The notes under the pieces were generated by a model. The model did no database searches, had not been told where the DNA came from, and saw only the letters and a program-made list of their open reading frames with translations. Of a stretch of DNA of 43,869 nt, positions 9,201 to 16,714 are shown in pieces (the stretch's first letter is position 1; every line of letters begins with the position of its first letter). The stretch is from an uncultured Sutterella sp. (GTDB lineage: Bacteria > Pseudomonadota > Gammaproteobacteria > Burkholderiales > Burkholderiaceae_F): the NCBI GenBank assembly GCA_900542195.1, contig UQNA01000020.1, forward strand, positions 1 to 43,869. Reading direction: 5' to 3'. A program made the translations under genes and the position numbers.

Positions 9201-9380
9201 CTCAGACCAATGACTGTTAACAACAAACCAGTTCACACAATCGGACTTGTTCACCACTGGAGCTGGGCATCTGCCTTCTCAACCGGTGACACAATGAATG
9301 ATTTGACACCAAACGTAGGCGATCCAAACTCTTATATTCCTGAATATAAGGCATTCCTCGTTAATGTTGAAAAAGCCTAA
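6255..9380 (+). CDS. fdnG: Formate dehydrogenase-N/O-type alpha subunit, cysteine form
   Basis: 1041 residues, slightly longer than E. coli FdnG. It is the molybdenum (or tungsten) bis-MGD catalytic subunit oxidising formate to CO2 in the periplasm. A Tat signal RRHFLK (residues 5-10) is followed by a short hydrophobic stretch and AKA-A. The ATG at 6255 is chosen because it starts the Tat peptide and has AGG just upstream; an ATG at 6225 has neither. The [4Fe-4S] cysteines are C50, C53, C57 and C85, with K87 after the last. The active-site position, selenocysteine in E. coli FdnG, is a normal cysteine (C198 followed by H199), with the downstream LAPSFGRGSMTSHW block conserved. No in-frame TGA is present. 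It is first of three genes. Confidence 0.97.
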   Translation: MQTTRRHFLKSSAAFSLASAAFSAKAAGRFVPGQVKPWKLHDTQEFLNICCYCSGGCGTICSVRDGQLVNIEGDPDNPCNLGGLCPKGSALTGLRDIVSPKQKLINHPYRLTQPLVRRPGSKEWEPISWSQIIDEIARAIKKTRDESYTAVENGVTVNRCEGIASFGAAQLNNEEGYLVQKFARSLGVVQIDNQTRVCHSSTVSGLAPSFGRGSMTSHWCDFQNSDVILSIGANNVENHPLSSRWVHKAVDKGAKWIVFDPRFNRTASQADIFAHIRPGTDIAFFGGMINYILSNNLYQKEYVKAYTNATYLINKDFNFNVDDGLFTGWEDKEHAYDNRTWMYQTEEVIPWDSEPGANGAWINNPGVPKFNAPALKVPKKDPTLQDPNCVLNLMAKHYSRYTLEKVYEVTGIDPELLELIYKTYAASGAPEKSGNILYALGQTQHSYGSQNCRIMCVVQLLLGNVGVAGGGINALRGEPNVQGSTDIGATMDFTPGYLAWPISQKHPTLNAYLSAETYAAGYYMNKPKFMVSLLKEWFGDNATAENDYCYDLLPKRSLKHNDSTIPSFQYMNEGQVKGYLVWGMNPAHSASNAKFTRHAMAKLDWLVVADWFETETASFWKAPDMDPTKINTTVYMLPAALIYEKEGSINNSGRWMQWRQKAIEPQGQAKSDFEILSRLFLRIRQIYANEGGVNPEQILKVNWNYRDPMGHLDVKSVSHALNGYNTKTGKLLDGYHQLTADGSTACGDWIFGGFYNNEVAKWDPMEQPCARRSLNDPSGLGLYSEWSFSWPANRRVLYNRASADPQGKPWNPNKMLVSWNGEKWVNNDVGDFVTSKVENGKVVQVPPNDNAFFMTWEQHSRLFAYPMKDGPMPEHYEPYESPVKNLLNGRNDSPMVQFTQWKNVQRGNAEEFPIVATSYSITEHWQSGTQTRNIPWLVEVQPQPFVEISEELAKEKGIRNGDRIRVFNKRGSIVAWAMVTVRLRPMTVNNKPVHTIGLVHHWSWASAFSTGDTMNDLTPNVGDPNSYIPEYKAFLVNVEKA

Positions 9381-9393
9381 GGAGGTACGATAA

Positions 9394-10326
9394 ATGACTA
9401 CTAAATATATTAATCAAGAAGTAGCAATGCTTTATGACTCCTCCAAGTGCACAGCATGTAAAGGATGTCAGATTGCTTGTAAGCAATGGAACGTTTTGTT
9501 CTCACCACTCGGTTTGAACGAAAACAAGTTCACAGGAAGCTACCAAGCTCCTATGGACTTGAATGGAAGCAACCGTCTGATCATGACTTTCAAAGAAAAG
9601 AGAACTGAAAGCAAGGTCAGACCTGTGGAATGGGCTTTCGGAAGACGTTCCTGCTTCCACTGCACGGAAGCCGGCTGCGCCATGGTTTGCCCGACCGGTG
9701 CTCTTAAGATTCAACCTAACGGCGTAGTTTCCGTTAACAAAGACATCTGCATCGGCTGCCAGTACTGTCAGATGGCTTGTCCGTTCGATGTTCCACGCTA
9801 CTACGGCGTTGGCGATGACACAGCCAAGATTGACAAGTGCACAATGTGCTGGGATCGTCTTGAAAACGGTATGAAACCAGCTTGTGTTTCCACTTGCCAA
9901 CCGGGCGCCCTCCACTTTGGTCCTCGTGATGAGATGATCAAGCTTGGTAAGGAACGTGTTGAATTCATGAAGTCCAGAGGCTATGACAAAGCTGAACTTT
10001 ACGGCGAAAAAGAAATGGGCGGTTTGCACATTCTTCAAGTCTGCAAGTTTGGTCGCGAAGCTGCCGATCTTCCGGCAGATCCGAAGCTCTCTCCAATGGT
10101 CTCCATGTCTCAGCTCTCCAAACCGGCTGCCGGACTCGCTGCCATTGCAACAGCTGGCGGCTTAGCAGTCTCCTTGATTGCTGCTATCGGCTACAGACGC
10201 AAGAAACTGTCTGTTGAAGAAGCACGCAAGACATGGACAGCACGTCAACGTACAGAAGGCGACAAGCTTGTTGTTGACGAACTCGACAAAATGAAAAAAG
10301 ATCAAGCTGATCAAGAGTCAAAATAA
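9394..10326 (+). CDS. fdnH: Formate dehydrogenase iron-sulfur (beta) subunit
   Basis: 310 residues. It carries electrons from the alpha subunit to the cytochrome b subunit through four [4Fe-4S] clusters; the four cysteine groups are visible, starting with CTACKGCQIAC and ending with CTMCWDR and CVSTCQPG. A single C-terminal membrane helix (about residues 245-265) anchors it, followed by a charged cytoplasmic tail, as in FdnH. It lacks its own signal peptide and is expected to be exported with the Tat-bearing alpha subunit. An excellent AAGGAGG site lies in the 13-base gap after the alpha gene. Confidence 0.96.
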   Translation: MTTKYINQEVAMLYDSSKCTACKGCQIACKQWNVLFSPLGLNENKFTGSYQAPMDLNGSNRLIMTFKEKRTESKVRPVEWAFGRRSCFHCTEAGCAMVCPTGALKIQPNGVVSVNKDICIGCQYCQMACPFDVPRYYGVGDDTAKIDKCTMCWDRLENGMKPACVSTCQPGALHFGPRDEMIKLGKERVEFMKSRGYDKAELYGEKEMGGLHILQVCKFGREAADLPADPKLSPMVSMSQLSKPAAGLAAIATAGGLAVSLIAAIGYRRKKLSVEEARKTWTARQRTEGDKLVVDELDKMKKDQADQESK

Positions 10327-10336
10327 GAGGTAAATC

Positions 10337-11107
10337 ATGGTTGAAAAATATATCAAGAGACATTCTTTTCTGGCTCGTTTCACACACGGAACAGCAGCCA
10401 TCTGTTGTATTCTGTTAATTTTCAGCGGAATCTTTGTTTTCGTCCCGGCTGCTAATGCTTGGGCCGGTCCAGAGTTCACTATTGCGATGAGATGGCTGCA
10501 CCGTTTGGCTGCTATTCCATTCATCCTCGTGCCGTTGTATGCCTTCTTCTTCTCCTTGAAAGGAGCAAAGCACTTGTTCTGCCAGAACATTTTTGGCAAG
10601 TGGGATGAAGACGACTACATCTTCGCTAAGAAGTTCCTCCCATACTTGTTCGCTCCTGGCAAAGTTCACATGCCACCTCAGAGAGAAGTTAAGAGTATGC
10701 AGCGCGTTGCTGACGGCACCTTGTTGTTCGCCGGTATCTTCGCAGCTATCAGCGGCATGATCATGTGGCTCAACACAGGTCTGCTTCCTGGCGGTGAATG
10801 GGCAGTCCATTTCTCCCAGACAACATTGTTTGTTGCTAAGACAGTTCACATCGTCGCTTTCTTAGTATTCATCGTGTTCGGTTTGGGTCACGTTTACCTT
10901 GGCGGCGGCATCTTCCAGCCGTACCGTGGTACAGCCCGCTTGATGTTTGGCGACGGTAAAGTCAGTGAAGCTGATGCCGCTTATCACTGGGGCTACTGGG
11001 CCAACGTCAAGATCGCTACTGGCGAAGGCGTCTCTGAAGAACAGAAGAACGATCCTGATCCGGTTCTGATCAAAGAAGCTCAAGCCGGTGTAAAAAAGGC
11101 CAGATAA
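10337..11107 (+). CDS. fdnI: Formate dehydrogenase cytochrome b556 (gamma) subunit
   Basis: 256 residues with four predicted membrane helices. It is the di-haem b subunit that passes electrons from the beta subunit to menaquinone or ubiquinone in the inner membrane. Histidines suitable as haem ligands are in helix 1 (RFTHG), helix 2 (RWLHR) and the last helices (KTVHI, GLGHVYLGG), matching the FdnI pattern. AGAGG lies just upstream of the ATG, 10 bases after the beta gene. A terminator ends the operon. The polar C-terminal tail is a little longer than usual. Confidence 0.95.
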   Translation: MVEKYIKRHSFLARFTHGTAAICCILLIFSGIFVFVPAANAWAGPEFTIAMRWLHRLAAIPFILVPLYAFFFSLKGAKHLFCQNIFGKWDEDDYIFAKKFLPYLFAPGKVHMPPQREVKSMQRVADGTLLFAGIFAAISGMIMWLNTGLLPGGEWAVHFSQTTLFVAKTVHIVAFLVFIVFGLGHVYLGGGIFQPYRGTARLMFGDGKVSEADAAYHWGYWANVKIATGEGVSEEQKNDPDPVLIKEAQAGVKKAR

Positions 11108-11136
11108 TCAAAAGTTAAATCTTTGATTCGCTAAAG

Positions 11137-11166
11137 ATCCCGAAGTTAACCCTTCGGGATTTTTTT
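11137..11166 (+). terminator. Terminator of the formate dehydrogenase operon
   Basis: Perfect 9-bp stem ATCCCGAAG / CTTCGGGAT (11137-11160) with a 6-base loop, followed by seven T residues. Confidence 0.93.
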
Positions 11167-11190
11167 CGTCGGTACAGAAGAATTTTCTAT

Positions 11191-11221
11191 TTGACTTACC
11201 TTCTTCCTACTATCTTATAAT
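11191..11221 (+). promoter_or_regulatory. Candidate promoter of the MFS transporter gene
   Basis: TTGACT (11191-11196) and a consensus TATAAT (11216-11221) with a 19-base spacer, two bases longer than optimal. A promoter with near-consensus hexamers and a long spacer may be weak without an activator. Confidence 0.5.
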
Positions 11222-11304
11222 GATGGCTTCCGAGTGGTTTGCGCACCTTTTTCAATCGGACTCTTTCTCAAGGCAAAGGCGAAATATTCTTGAGAAGGAA
11301 TCAC

Positions 11305-12462
11305 ATGCTTAACAAAAGTTCTATTCAATTACTCTCCGTAGCCTACTTCTTTGCCGCTCCGGGGCTTTCGTTCAGCTTACTAACATCTCGGATGCCCGCT
11401 TTATCTCAGAGGTTAGGTATTGATCCGGCAATTGTGGGACTCATTTTATTTTGTCTAGGATGCTCAAGCCTGTGTGCGATGGCCTTAACACCAAAACTCG
11501 CTACAAAATACAGCTCTAAACGCTTAATCACTATCGCAGCTTTGCTTTGTCCATTCTTTGTAATTCTTTGCGGCCTTTCTCCTAACATCTACGTTTTCTT
11601 TGTTTGTGTAGCCGCACTTGGTCTTTCTCTTGGGTTCGTCGATGTCACAATGAATGTACAAGGCGTTTTACTGGAAAAAGCAGAAAATAAATCTCGATTA
11701 TCTTTTCTCCATGCGGTTTTTGCGCTTGCAGCCGCGGCTGCTTCCTTTGCAAGCGGCCTACTGACTTCTTTAGGTGCTGACCCCTATTTGAATTTTTTAA
11801 TTTTGGGTGTGCCCTACGCCTGTTTCATTCCTCTCGCCTCAAAAAGACTTTTTGATGATAAAGAAAGCAATGAAGAAAAAACGGAACGAACAAAGTCCGT
11901 TAAATCTGTCCCGTTATTCATTATCTTTTGCGGAGTCTTCTGTCTTCTTGCCTCAGAAACCGAAGGTGTCGTTGTCGATTGGGGCAGCCTTTACATGGCG
12001 TCACTTGACGGCGTATCCCAGGCCATTGCAGCCCTTACCTTCGGATTCTTTTCTTTAGCCACAGCCGGCTGCAGATTATTCTGTGACAGGCTTAGAGATA
12101 ATTACGGAGACAAAACGATTGCTGCGGCCGGAGGAATTCTTAGCAGTCTTGGAGGCCTTTTGGTTGTACTTACTCCTTCTTTTCCTCTTATGACTCTCAT
12201 TGGTTTTGCGCTGTTAGGCGCCGGGCTCTCCCCAATCGTGCCCATTCTATTCAGCGCCGGAGGAAAAGTTCCGGGAGTCTCTCCCGCGACTGCAAGCTCC
12301 ACAATTGCGCTTTTCAATTACGGAGGAATGCTTTTTGTCCCGCCGCTTTTCGGCTACATAGTGCAGCACACCTCTCTGGCAATGCCCTTCATCTGCTCTA
12401 TCTTCTCTTGTCTTGTCATTGCCGTCGGCTGCGGAGTACTTCTAAACAAAAGGCCTCATTAA
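11305..12462 (+). CDS. MFS transporter, YbjJ-like
   Basis: 385 residues with about twelve predicted membrane helices, belonging to the major facilitator superfamily. The block DVTMNVQGVLLEK followed by a conserved S-x-x-HAVF resembles the YbjJ group of E. coli, whose substrates are not well defined. The ATG at 11305 has AAGGA upstream; a longer frame back to 11239 lacks a signal and begins with a charged stretch unusual for the family. The stop codon abuts the stop codon of the convergent YbaK-like gene with no bases between, so the two 3' ends share no separate terminator and transcripts must overlap. Confidence 0.88.
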   Translation: MLNKSSIQLLSVAYFFAAPGLSFSLLTSRMPALSQRLGIDPAIVGLILFCLGCSSLCAMALTPKLATKYSSKRLITIAALLCPFFVILCGLSPNIYVFFVCVAALGLSLGFVDVTMNVQGVLLEKAENKSRLSFLHAVFALAAAAASFASGLLTSLGADPYLNFLILGVPYACFIPLASKRLFDDKESNEEKTERTKSVKSVPLFIIFCGVFCLLASETEGVVVDWGSLYMASLDGVSQAIAALTFGFFSLATAGCRLFCDRLRDNYGDKTIAAAGGILSSLGGLLVVLTPSFPLMTLIGFALLGAGLSPIVPILFSAGGKVPGVSPATASSTIALFNYGGMLFVPPLFGYIVQHTSLAMPFICSIFSCLVIAVGCGVLLNKRPH

Positions 12463-12927
12463 TCACTTAGTTACTGCCACCCATGACTTTGGCTCAACTA
12501 AATCCTCCAGCTCTTGAATAGTTAATTTAATAGCGGTGTTCGGTGTTCCGCAAGCAGGATAAACGTAATCAAAGGCTTTCAAAGAATCGTCCAAATATAT
12601 TTCCAAACCGTCATTTTGTTCAGTAAAAGGACACACTCCGCCGATAGGAAAGCCCGTCCTATCCGCCACCTCGTCAGCTCTAAGCATTTTTGCTTTGGTT
12701 GAAAAAGTCTCTTTGAACTTTTTGTTATCTACTTTTGCAGTACCTGCACAAACAATCAGCACGGTTTTTTCTCTAACGTCAAAGCTCAAAGTTTTAGCTA
12801 TTCTCGCCGGTTCACAACCAAGTGCCTGGGCAGCCAAATCCACTGTAGCCGTCGAGTCTTTCATTACAAGAATTTTGTCTGCGTAGTTTCTTTCGGCCAA
12901 AAATTCTCTGGCTATTTTCTCTTCCAT
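12463..12927 (-). CDS. YbaK/EbsC-family aminoacyl-tRNA deacylase
   Basis: 154 residues from the ATG at 12927. The YbaK/ProRS-editing fold hydrolyses mischarged tRNAs (Cys-tRNAPro or Ala-tRNAPro in characterised relatives). Visible signatures are the conserved lysine in RIAKTLSF, the GFPIGGVCPF loop and YPACGTPNTAI near the end. GAGG for this start lies inside the last codons of the upstream phosphatase gene, whose stop is two bases away, so the genes are translationally coupled. An upstream start at 12972 is less likely. Which tRNA is edited cannot be read from the sequence. Confidence 0.88.
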   Translation of the reverse strand: MEEKIAREFLAERNYADKILVMKDSTATVDLAAQALGCEPARIAKTLSFDVREKTVLIVCAGTAKVDNKKFKETFSTKAKMLRADEVADRTGFPIGGVCPFTEQNDGLEIYLDDSLKAFDYVYPACGTPNTAIKLTIQELEDLVEPKSWVAVTK

Positions 12928-12929
12928 CT

Positions 12930-13586
12930 TTACAACCTCAAAAACTTTCTTAACTCTTCTGCTGAGCCGCACAGAGACAAAGGATTCATTTTCTGAAGAT
13001 CTTCTTTTTTAGCCGCGCCGTAAGTCATTGCAACCGAAGATGCTCCGGCATTTTGAGCCATTTGTAGATCTAAACAAGAATCTCCGATTACTAGCATTTT
13101 CGAGCACTCGACTCCGGAATCGTCACTGATCGAATAAAGCATGGAGGGATTTGGCTTGGAAAAATTATCGTCAGCAGTTTGAACACTTTCAAACAGTCCT
13201 TCCAAACCGTATTTAGTCAAAACGCGCTTCATTCCTTTATTGCTCTTTCCGGTAGCAATCCCTAAACGAAGCCCTGCGGCATGCATATCTCTTAAAAGGG
13301 TTTCTATGCCGTCTATGAGCTGCAAATTTGCTTCTCGAGGCAGATAGTGACTTGTATAAAGAGCGAAATACTCCGAAAACCGTTCCGGTGGACAATCCGG
13401 GCAGCAAATTCTCAGACACTTTTCCGTACTTAAACCGATCGTTGAACGAACCACATCATCGTCCGGCACCGGAAATCCCATTTCTTTGCAGGCATACTGA
13501 TAGCTGCAGATGATTGAACTGATGGTATCGAGAATAGTGCCGTCCCAGTCAAATACAAAAAAATCGAAATCTTTATAAGAAACCAT
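12930..13586 (-). CDS. HAD-superfamily phosphatase, phosphoglycolate phosphatase-like
   Basis: 218 residues with all four HAD motifs: nucleophile D13 and D15 in FDWDGT, the threonine in GIATGKS, the lysine in FSKPNP, and the acidic pair in VIGDSCLDLQMA. The helical cap between motifs 1 and 2 is the Gph/PGMB type, so small phosphorylated metabolites such as phosphoglycolate, or a nucleoside monophosphate, are likely substrates. The ATG follows the RNase G stop codon directly (TAA then ATG), so it probably depends on translational coupling. It is the middle gene of the rng operon. Confidence 0.9.
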   Translation of the reverse strand: MVSYKDFDFFVFDWDGTILDTISSIICSYQYACKEMGFPVPDDDVVRSTIGLSTEKCLRICCPDCPPERFSEYFALYTSHYLPREANLQLIDGIETLLRDMHAAGLRLGIATGKSNKGMKRVLTKYGLEGLFESVQTADDNFSKPNPSMLYSISDDSGVECSKMLVIGDSCLDLQMAQNAGASSVAMTYGAAKKEDLQKMNPLSLCGSAEELRKFLRL

Positions 13587-15044
13587 TTATTTAACTAAAA
13601 CGTCGTACTGTTCTTGAAGAAATTCACTTTCCAATTGAAGCTTAATCGGCTTCTGTATTGAATCGCCTAATAAAGCCAGGGCTTCGCTTTCTTCGTCTAA
13701 AAACATATCGATAACGCTCTGGTTAGCCAAAATAGTGAATTCTTTAGCGTCTTTGAATTGATGATATTCACGCAAAACGGCTCGCAAGATCTCGTAGCAA
13801 ACTGTCCTGGCAGTTTTGATTTCGCCTCGTCCTCCACAGGTAGGACAGGTTTCACACATTAAATGAGCCAATGACTCTCTGGTTCTTTTACGAGTAATTT
13901 GGACCAAACCAAGCTCTGTAAAATCGCTAATGAAGATCCGGTTTCTGTCGTTCTTCACTGCATTTCTAAGCTCCGACAAGACACCGGCTTGATGTTCCGG
14001 ATTATTCATGTCGATGAAGTCCACGATAATAATGCCGCCGAGATTTCTCAGTCTCAACTGTCGTGCAATCGCATGCGTAGCTTCAAGATTTGTTTTGTAT
14101 ATGGTATCTGCGAAGTCTCTTCTTCCGACAAAGCCTCCGGTATTGACGTCAATCGTCGTCATCGCTTCGGTTTGGTCAAGAATTAAATAACCTCCGGATT
14201 TCAAATTCACGCGCCGGCTCAGAGAATCTTGAATCTCGGCTTCAAGATTGTACTGATCAAACAAGGGTCTTTCGCTTTGATAAAGAGAAAGCAAGCCAAG
14301 TGAGTCGGGAACGAACTTCTCTGCAAAAGATCTGAGTTCTTCATAAACGTGAGGATTGTCCACAAGAATCTTGGATGTTTTCTCATTTACGAGGTCTCTT
14401 AATACTTTCTGCCCAATGGAAACATCATAGTAAAGAAGTGCCGGTGCAGGTGTGACGTGAGTTCTCTTTTCAATTTCCTGCCACTGCTTAACCAAGAACT
14501 TCATGTCGTTTACGAAGTCCTCCGGCTGAGCATCCTCACCGCTCGTCCGGACAATAAAGCCGCCTTTTTGCGGACCTTCAGTTTTGGTAATTAGTTCGAC
14601 AGCTTCTTTTAAGCGCTCTCTTTCGGCACTGTCTTCAATTTTTTGACTCACTCCGATATGAGAATCAAAAGGAAGATATACCAGGAGACGGCCCGCTAAG
14701 CTGATTTCAGTTGTCAGTCTGGCTCCTTTTGTCCCAATCGGATCTTTAGCTACTTGAACTAAAACAACTTGTCCCTCATGAAGAAGTTTTTCTATGGGTG
14801 CTGTTCCGTTTTCTTGCTGTGCTTGGCGCATATCTCCGACATGCAGAAACCCAGCCCGAGGAAGGCCGATTTCTATAAAAGCCGACTGCATTCCCGGCAA
14901 AACTTTCCCGACAATGCCTAAGTATATGTTTCCAATGAGAGAAGCCTCTGCGAATCTTTCAATCCGCAGTTCTTGAAGAGTGCCGTCTTCCAGTACAGCA
15001 ACTCTTGCCTCATGAATCGAACTATTGATTAATATTTCCTGCAT
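13587..15044 (-). CDS. rng: Ribonuclease G
   Basis: 485 residues, the usual length of RNase G. This endoribonuclease matures the 5' end of 16S rRNA and cleaves AU-rich single-stranded RNA. The N-terminal S1 domain spans about residues 35-125. Catalytic metal-binding aspartates match D299 (in DVNTGGF) and D342 (in VDFIDM), and the zinc-link is CPTC (C400, C403) followed by GGRGEIKT. There is no long C-terminal scaffold as in RNase E. AAGGAT lies six bases before the ATG. It is the first gene of a compact minus-strand operon with the phosphatase and YbaK-like genes. Confidence 0.96.
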   Translation of the reverse strand: MQEILINSSIHEARVAVLEDGTLQELRIERFAEASLIGNIYLGIVGKVLPGMQSAFIEIGLPRAGFLHVGDMRQAQQENGTAPIEKLLHEGQVVLVQVAKDPIGTKGARLTTEISLAGRLLVYLPFDSHIGVSQKIEDSAERERLKEAVELITKTEGPQKGGFIVRTSGEDAQPEDFVNDMKFLVKQWQEIEKRTHVTPAPALLYYDVSIGQKVLRDLVNEKTSKILVDNPHVYEELRSFAEKFVPDSLGLLSLYQSERPLFDQYNLEAEIQDSLSRRVNLKSGGYLILDQTEAMTTIDVNTGGFVGRRDFADTIYKTNLEATHAIARQLRLRNLGGIIIVDFIDMNNPEHQAGVLSELRNAVKNDRNRIFISDFTELGLVQITRKRTRESLAHLMCETCPTCGGRGEIKTARTVCYEILRAVLREYHQFKDAKEFTILANQSVIDMFLDEESEALALLGDSIQKPIKLQLESEFLQEQYDVLVK

Positions 15045-15197
15045 TTTTTATCCTTATTTTTGGAATAATTTTATCCTCATGGAGGCCGGATTTACTTCTC
15101 TACAAGAAAACACACCTTGATTCCTTAATTTGTGTGGCTCCGTGCATTTTCAATTTATCTTGCGGGATAATGCAGTATCTTTTGAAAATGCAGTGAT

Positions 15198-16706
15198 ATG
15201 TTTAACAGTAAAAGCAAAGCTAATAACACTTCATCAAAGACAGATAAAAACAAAAAATTAAGCATTGATGATGTTAAAGAGTTGACTTGGACCCGCGTCC
15301 TTGAGTTATCGGCGCTCGAACAGAAAAAATTTACTGCCGAAGACAGCTCTACATGCACCTCAGAAGCAGCCTTGCAAGTGGGAGAAAGTGGTTCTCAAAA
15401 AGATTTTCTCCTGACTCGAGCTTCGAAAGTTCTTGATCTTCTAAAGCAAAAAGCCCCCGAACTTCTTCAGCCGGAGCCAGCTGATTTAAGAATATGGACT
15501 ATCGGTCTCATTTTTGTCTGTCTTGCATTTCTGCTTGGCGTCATCACCGATGAACTGGCAACGACCGGCAACAAAATCAACTTACTTTCTCCTCCGCTTC
15601 TCGGTTTGTTCTTATGGAACATCTTGATTTACCTGTGGCTTATAGTCTCCTTCATCCTTCGATTCGTAAGGAGAGAAAAGCCTTCCGGAGCAGGCCCTTT
15701 GCGAGATCTCTTAGGTTCTTTATTTACTAAGATTCAGACGGCCGCAAGTAAAAAAAGCCCTACACTTACTCAGTTCTTCAAAATTTGGATTCCCGCCGAG
15801 GCTCCTTACCTACGCAGAATCGTTGCTTGTATTTTTCATTTGTCAGCAATGTGTTTTGGGTTGGGTCTCATCTTTTCAATCGGAATTCGAGGCTGGGGAA
15901 CAGCGTATACGGCCGGATGGGAAAGTACCTGGCTTGCTGAAAAACCGGACGCTGTTCTGACCTTCTTTAATTTGGTCTATAACATTATTCCGAGCAGTGA
16001 CAACCTCTTTCAGACGTTAAATACAGAAGTTGTAAGACACATGCGGTTTGATGTCACTCCAGCCGGTGTGCCAGCTACCTATTGGATGATTCGATTGATT
16101 ACTGCTACTGCCGTTATCGTCATCATCCCTCGCCTGTTCTTATTCCTTTATAACAGGGTAAGAGCCAATTTCATTAAAAATAACTTCCCTATTAATCTTC
16201 AAACACCTTATTATCAAAATATTATTCGACAGTGGCATGGGCAATCAATGACAATCAGAGTACTACCTTTCGGAAAAGACCTTACAACGGAAGAAAAGAA
16301 CAATATTGAAGATCTTTCCTTAGCGATTAATCAGTCTGGAAACAAGTTTATTTTCGAGCCGACAGCGCATGAAGATACTCCTCTTCCAACAATCGAAAAC
16401 GGCAAAGCCGAAGAGCTTTGGATTGTTTTCCCGATGGCTGCCACACCGGAAAAAGAAGTACATATTCAATTTGCCAAAGATATCCGAGATTTGTGCAATA
16501 GAAATGAAGCATCGTGCAAAATCCTTATTAATTCAGACGTCTTTATTGAAAGATTCTCCGGAACTCCTAAGAGGATAGAAGAAAGAAAGAAGAATTGGTC
16601 TACATTCTTGGACAGCACAGCCGTTCCCTATGCCTTTGCAAATTTGGATTCTTTAAACGTTAAAGAAATCTTGGAAGAATTTGATAAAACATCTAACCAT
16701 CATTAG
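15198..16706 (+). CDS. DUF2868-family membrane protein
   Basis: 502 residues. It matches the DUF2868 family by its N-terminal soluble part, the INLLSPPLLGLFLWN helix (about 127-141) and overall layout: two membrane helices near 98-120 and 128-157, then two near 213-240 and 290-315, and a soluble C-terminal domain of about 180 residues. The family is uncharacterised but nearly always precedes a DUF3482 GTPase, as here, with 8 bases between the genes. The C-terminal domain probably faces the cytoplasm and may contact the GTPase; this is inference. The ribosome binding site at 15198 is weak, but no alternative start precedes the conserved N-terminus. Confidence 0.85.
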   Translation: MFNSKSKANNTSSKTDKNKKLSIDDVKELTWTRVLELSALEQKKFTAEDSSTCTSEAALQVGESGSQKDFLLTRASKVLDLLKQKAPELLQPEPADLRIWTIGLIFVCLAFLLGVITDELATTGNKINLLSPPLLGLFLWNILIYLWLIVSFILRFVRREKPSGAGPLRDLLGSLFTKIQTAASKKSPTLTQFFKIWIPAEAPYLRRIVACIFHLSAMCFGLGLIFSIGIRGWGTAYTAGWESTWLAEKPDAVLTFFNLVYNIIPSSDNLFQTLNTEVVRHMRFDVTPAGVPATYWMIRLITATAVIVIIPRLFLFLYNRVRANFIKNNFPINLQTPYYQNIIRQWHGQSMTIRVLPFGKDLTTEEKNNIEDLSLAINQSGNKFIFEPTAHEDTPLPTIENGKAEELWIVFPMAATPEKEVHIQFAKDIRDLCNRNEASCKILINSDVFIERFSGTPKRIEERKKNWSTFLDSTAVPYAFANLDSLNVKEILEEFDKTSNHH

Positions 16707-16714
16707 ATCTAGAC

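Noticed and set aside
8592..9257. 221-residue minus-strand frame inside the formate dehydrogenase alpha gene
   Set aside because: It lies opposite a clearly conserved catalytic subunit and has no ribosome site or family resemblance.
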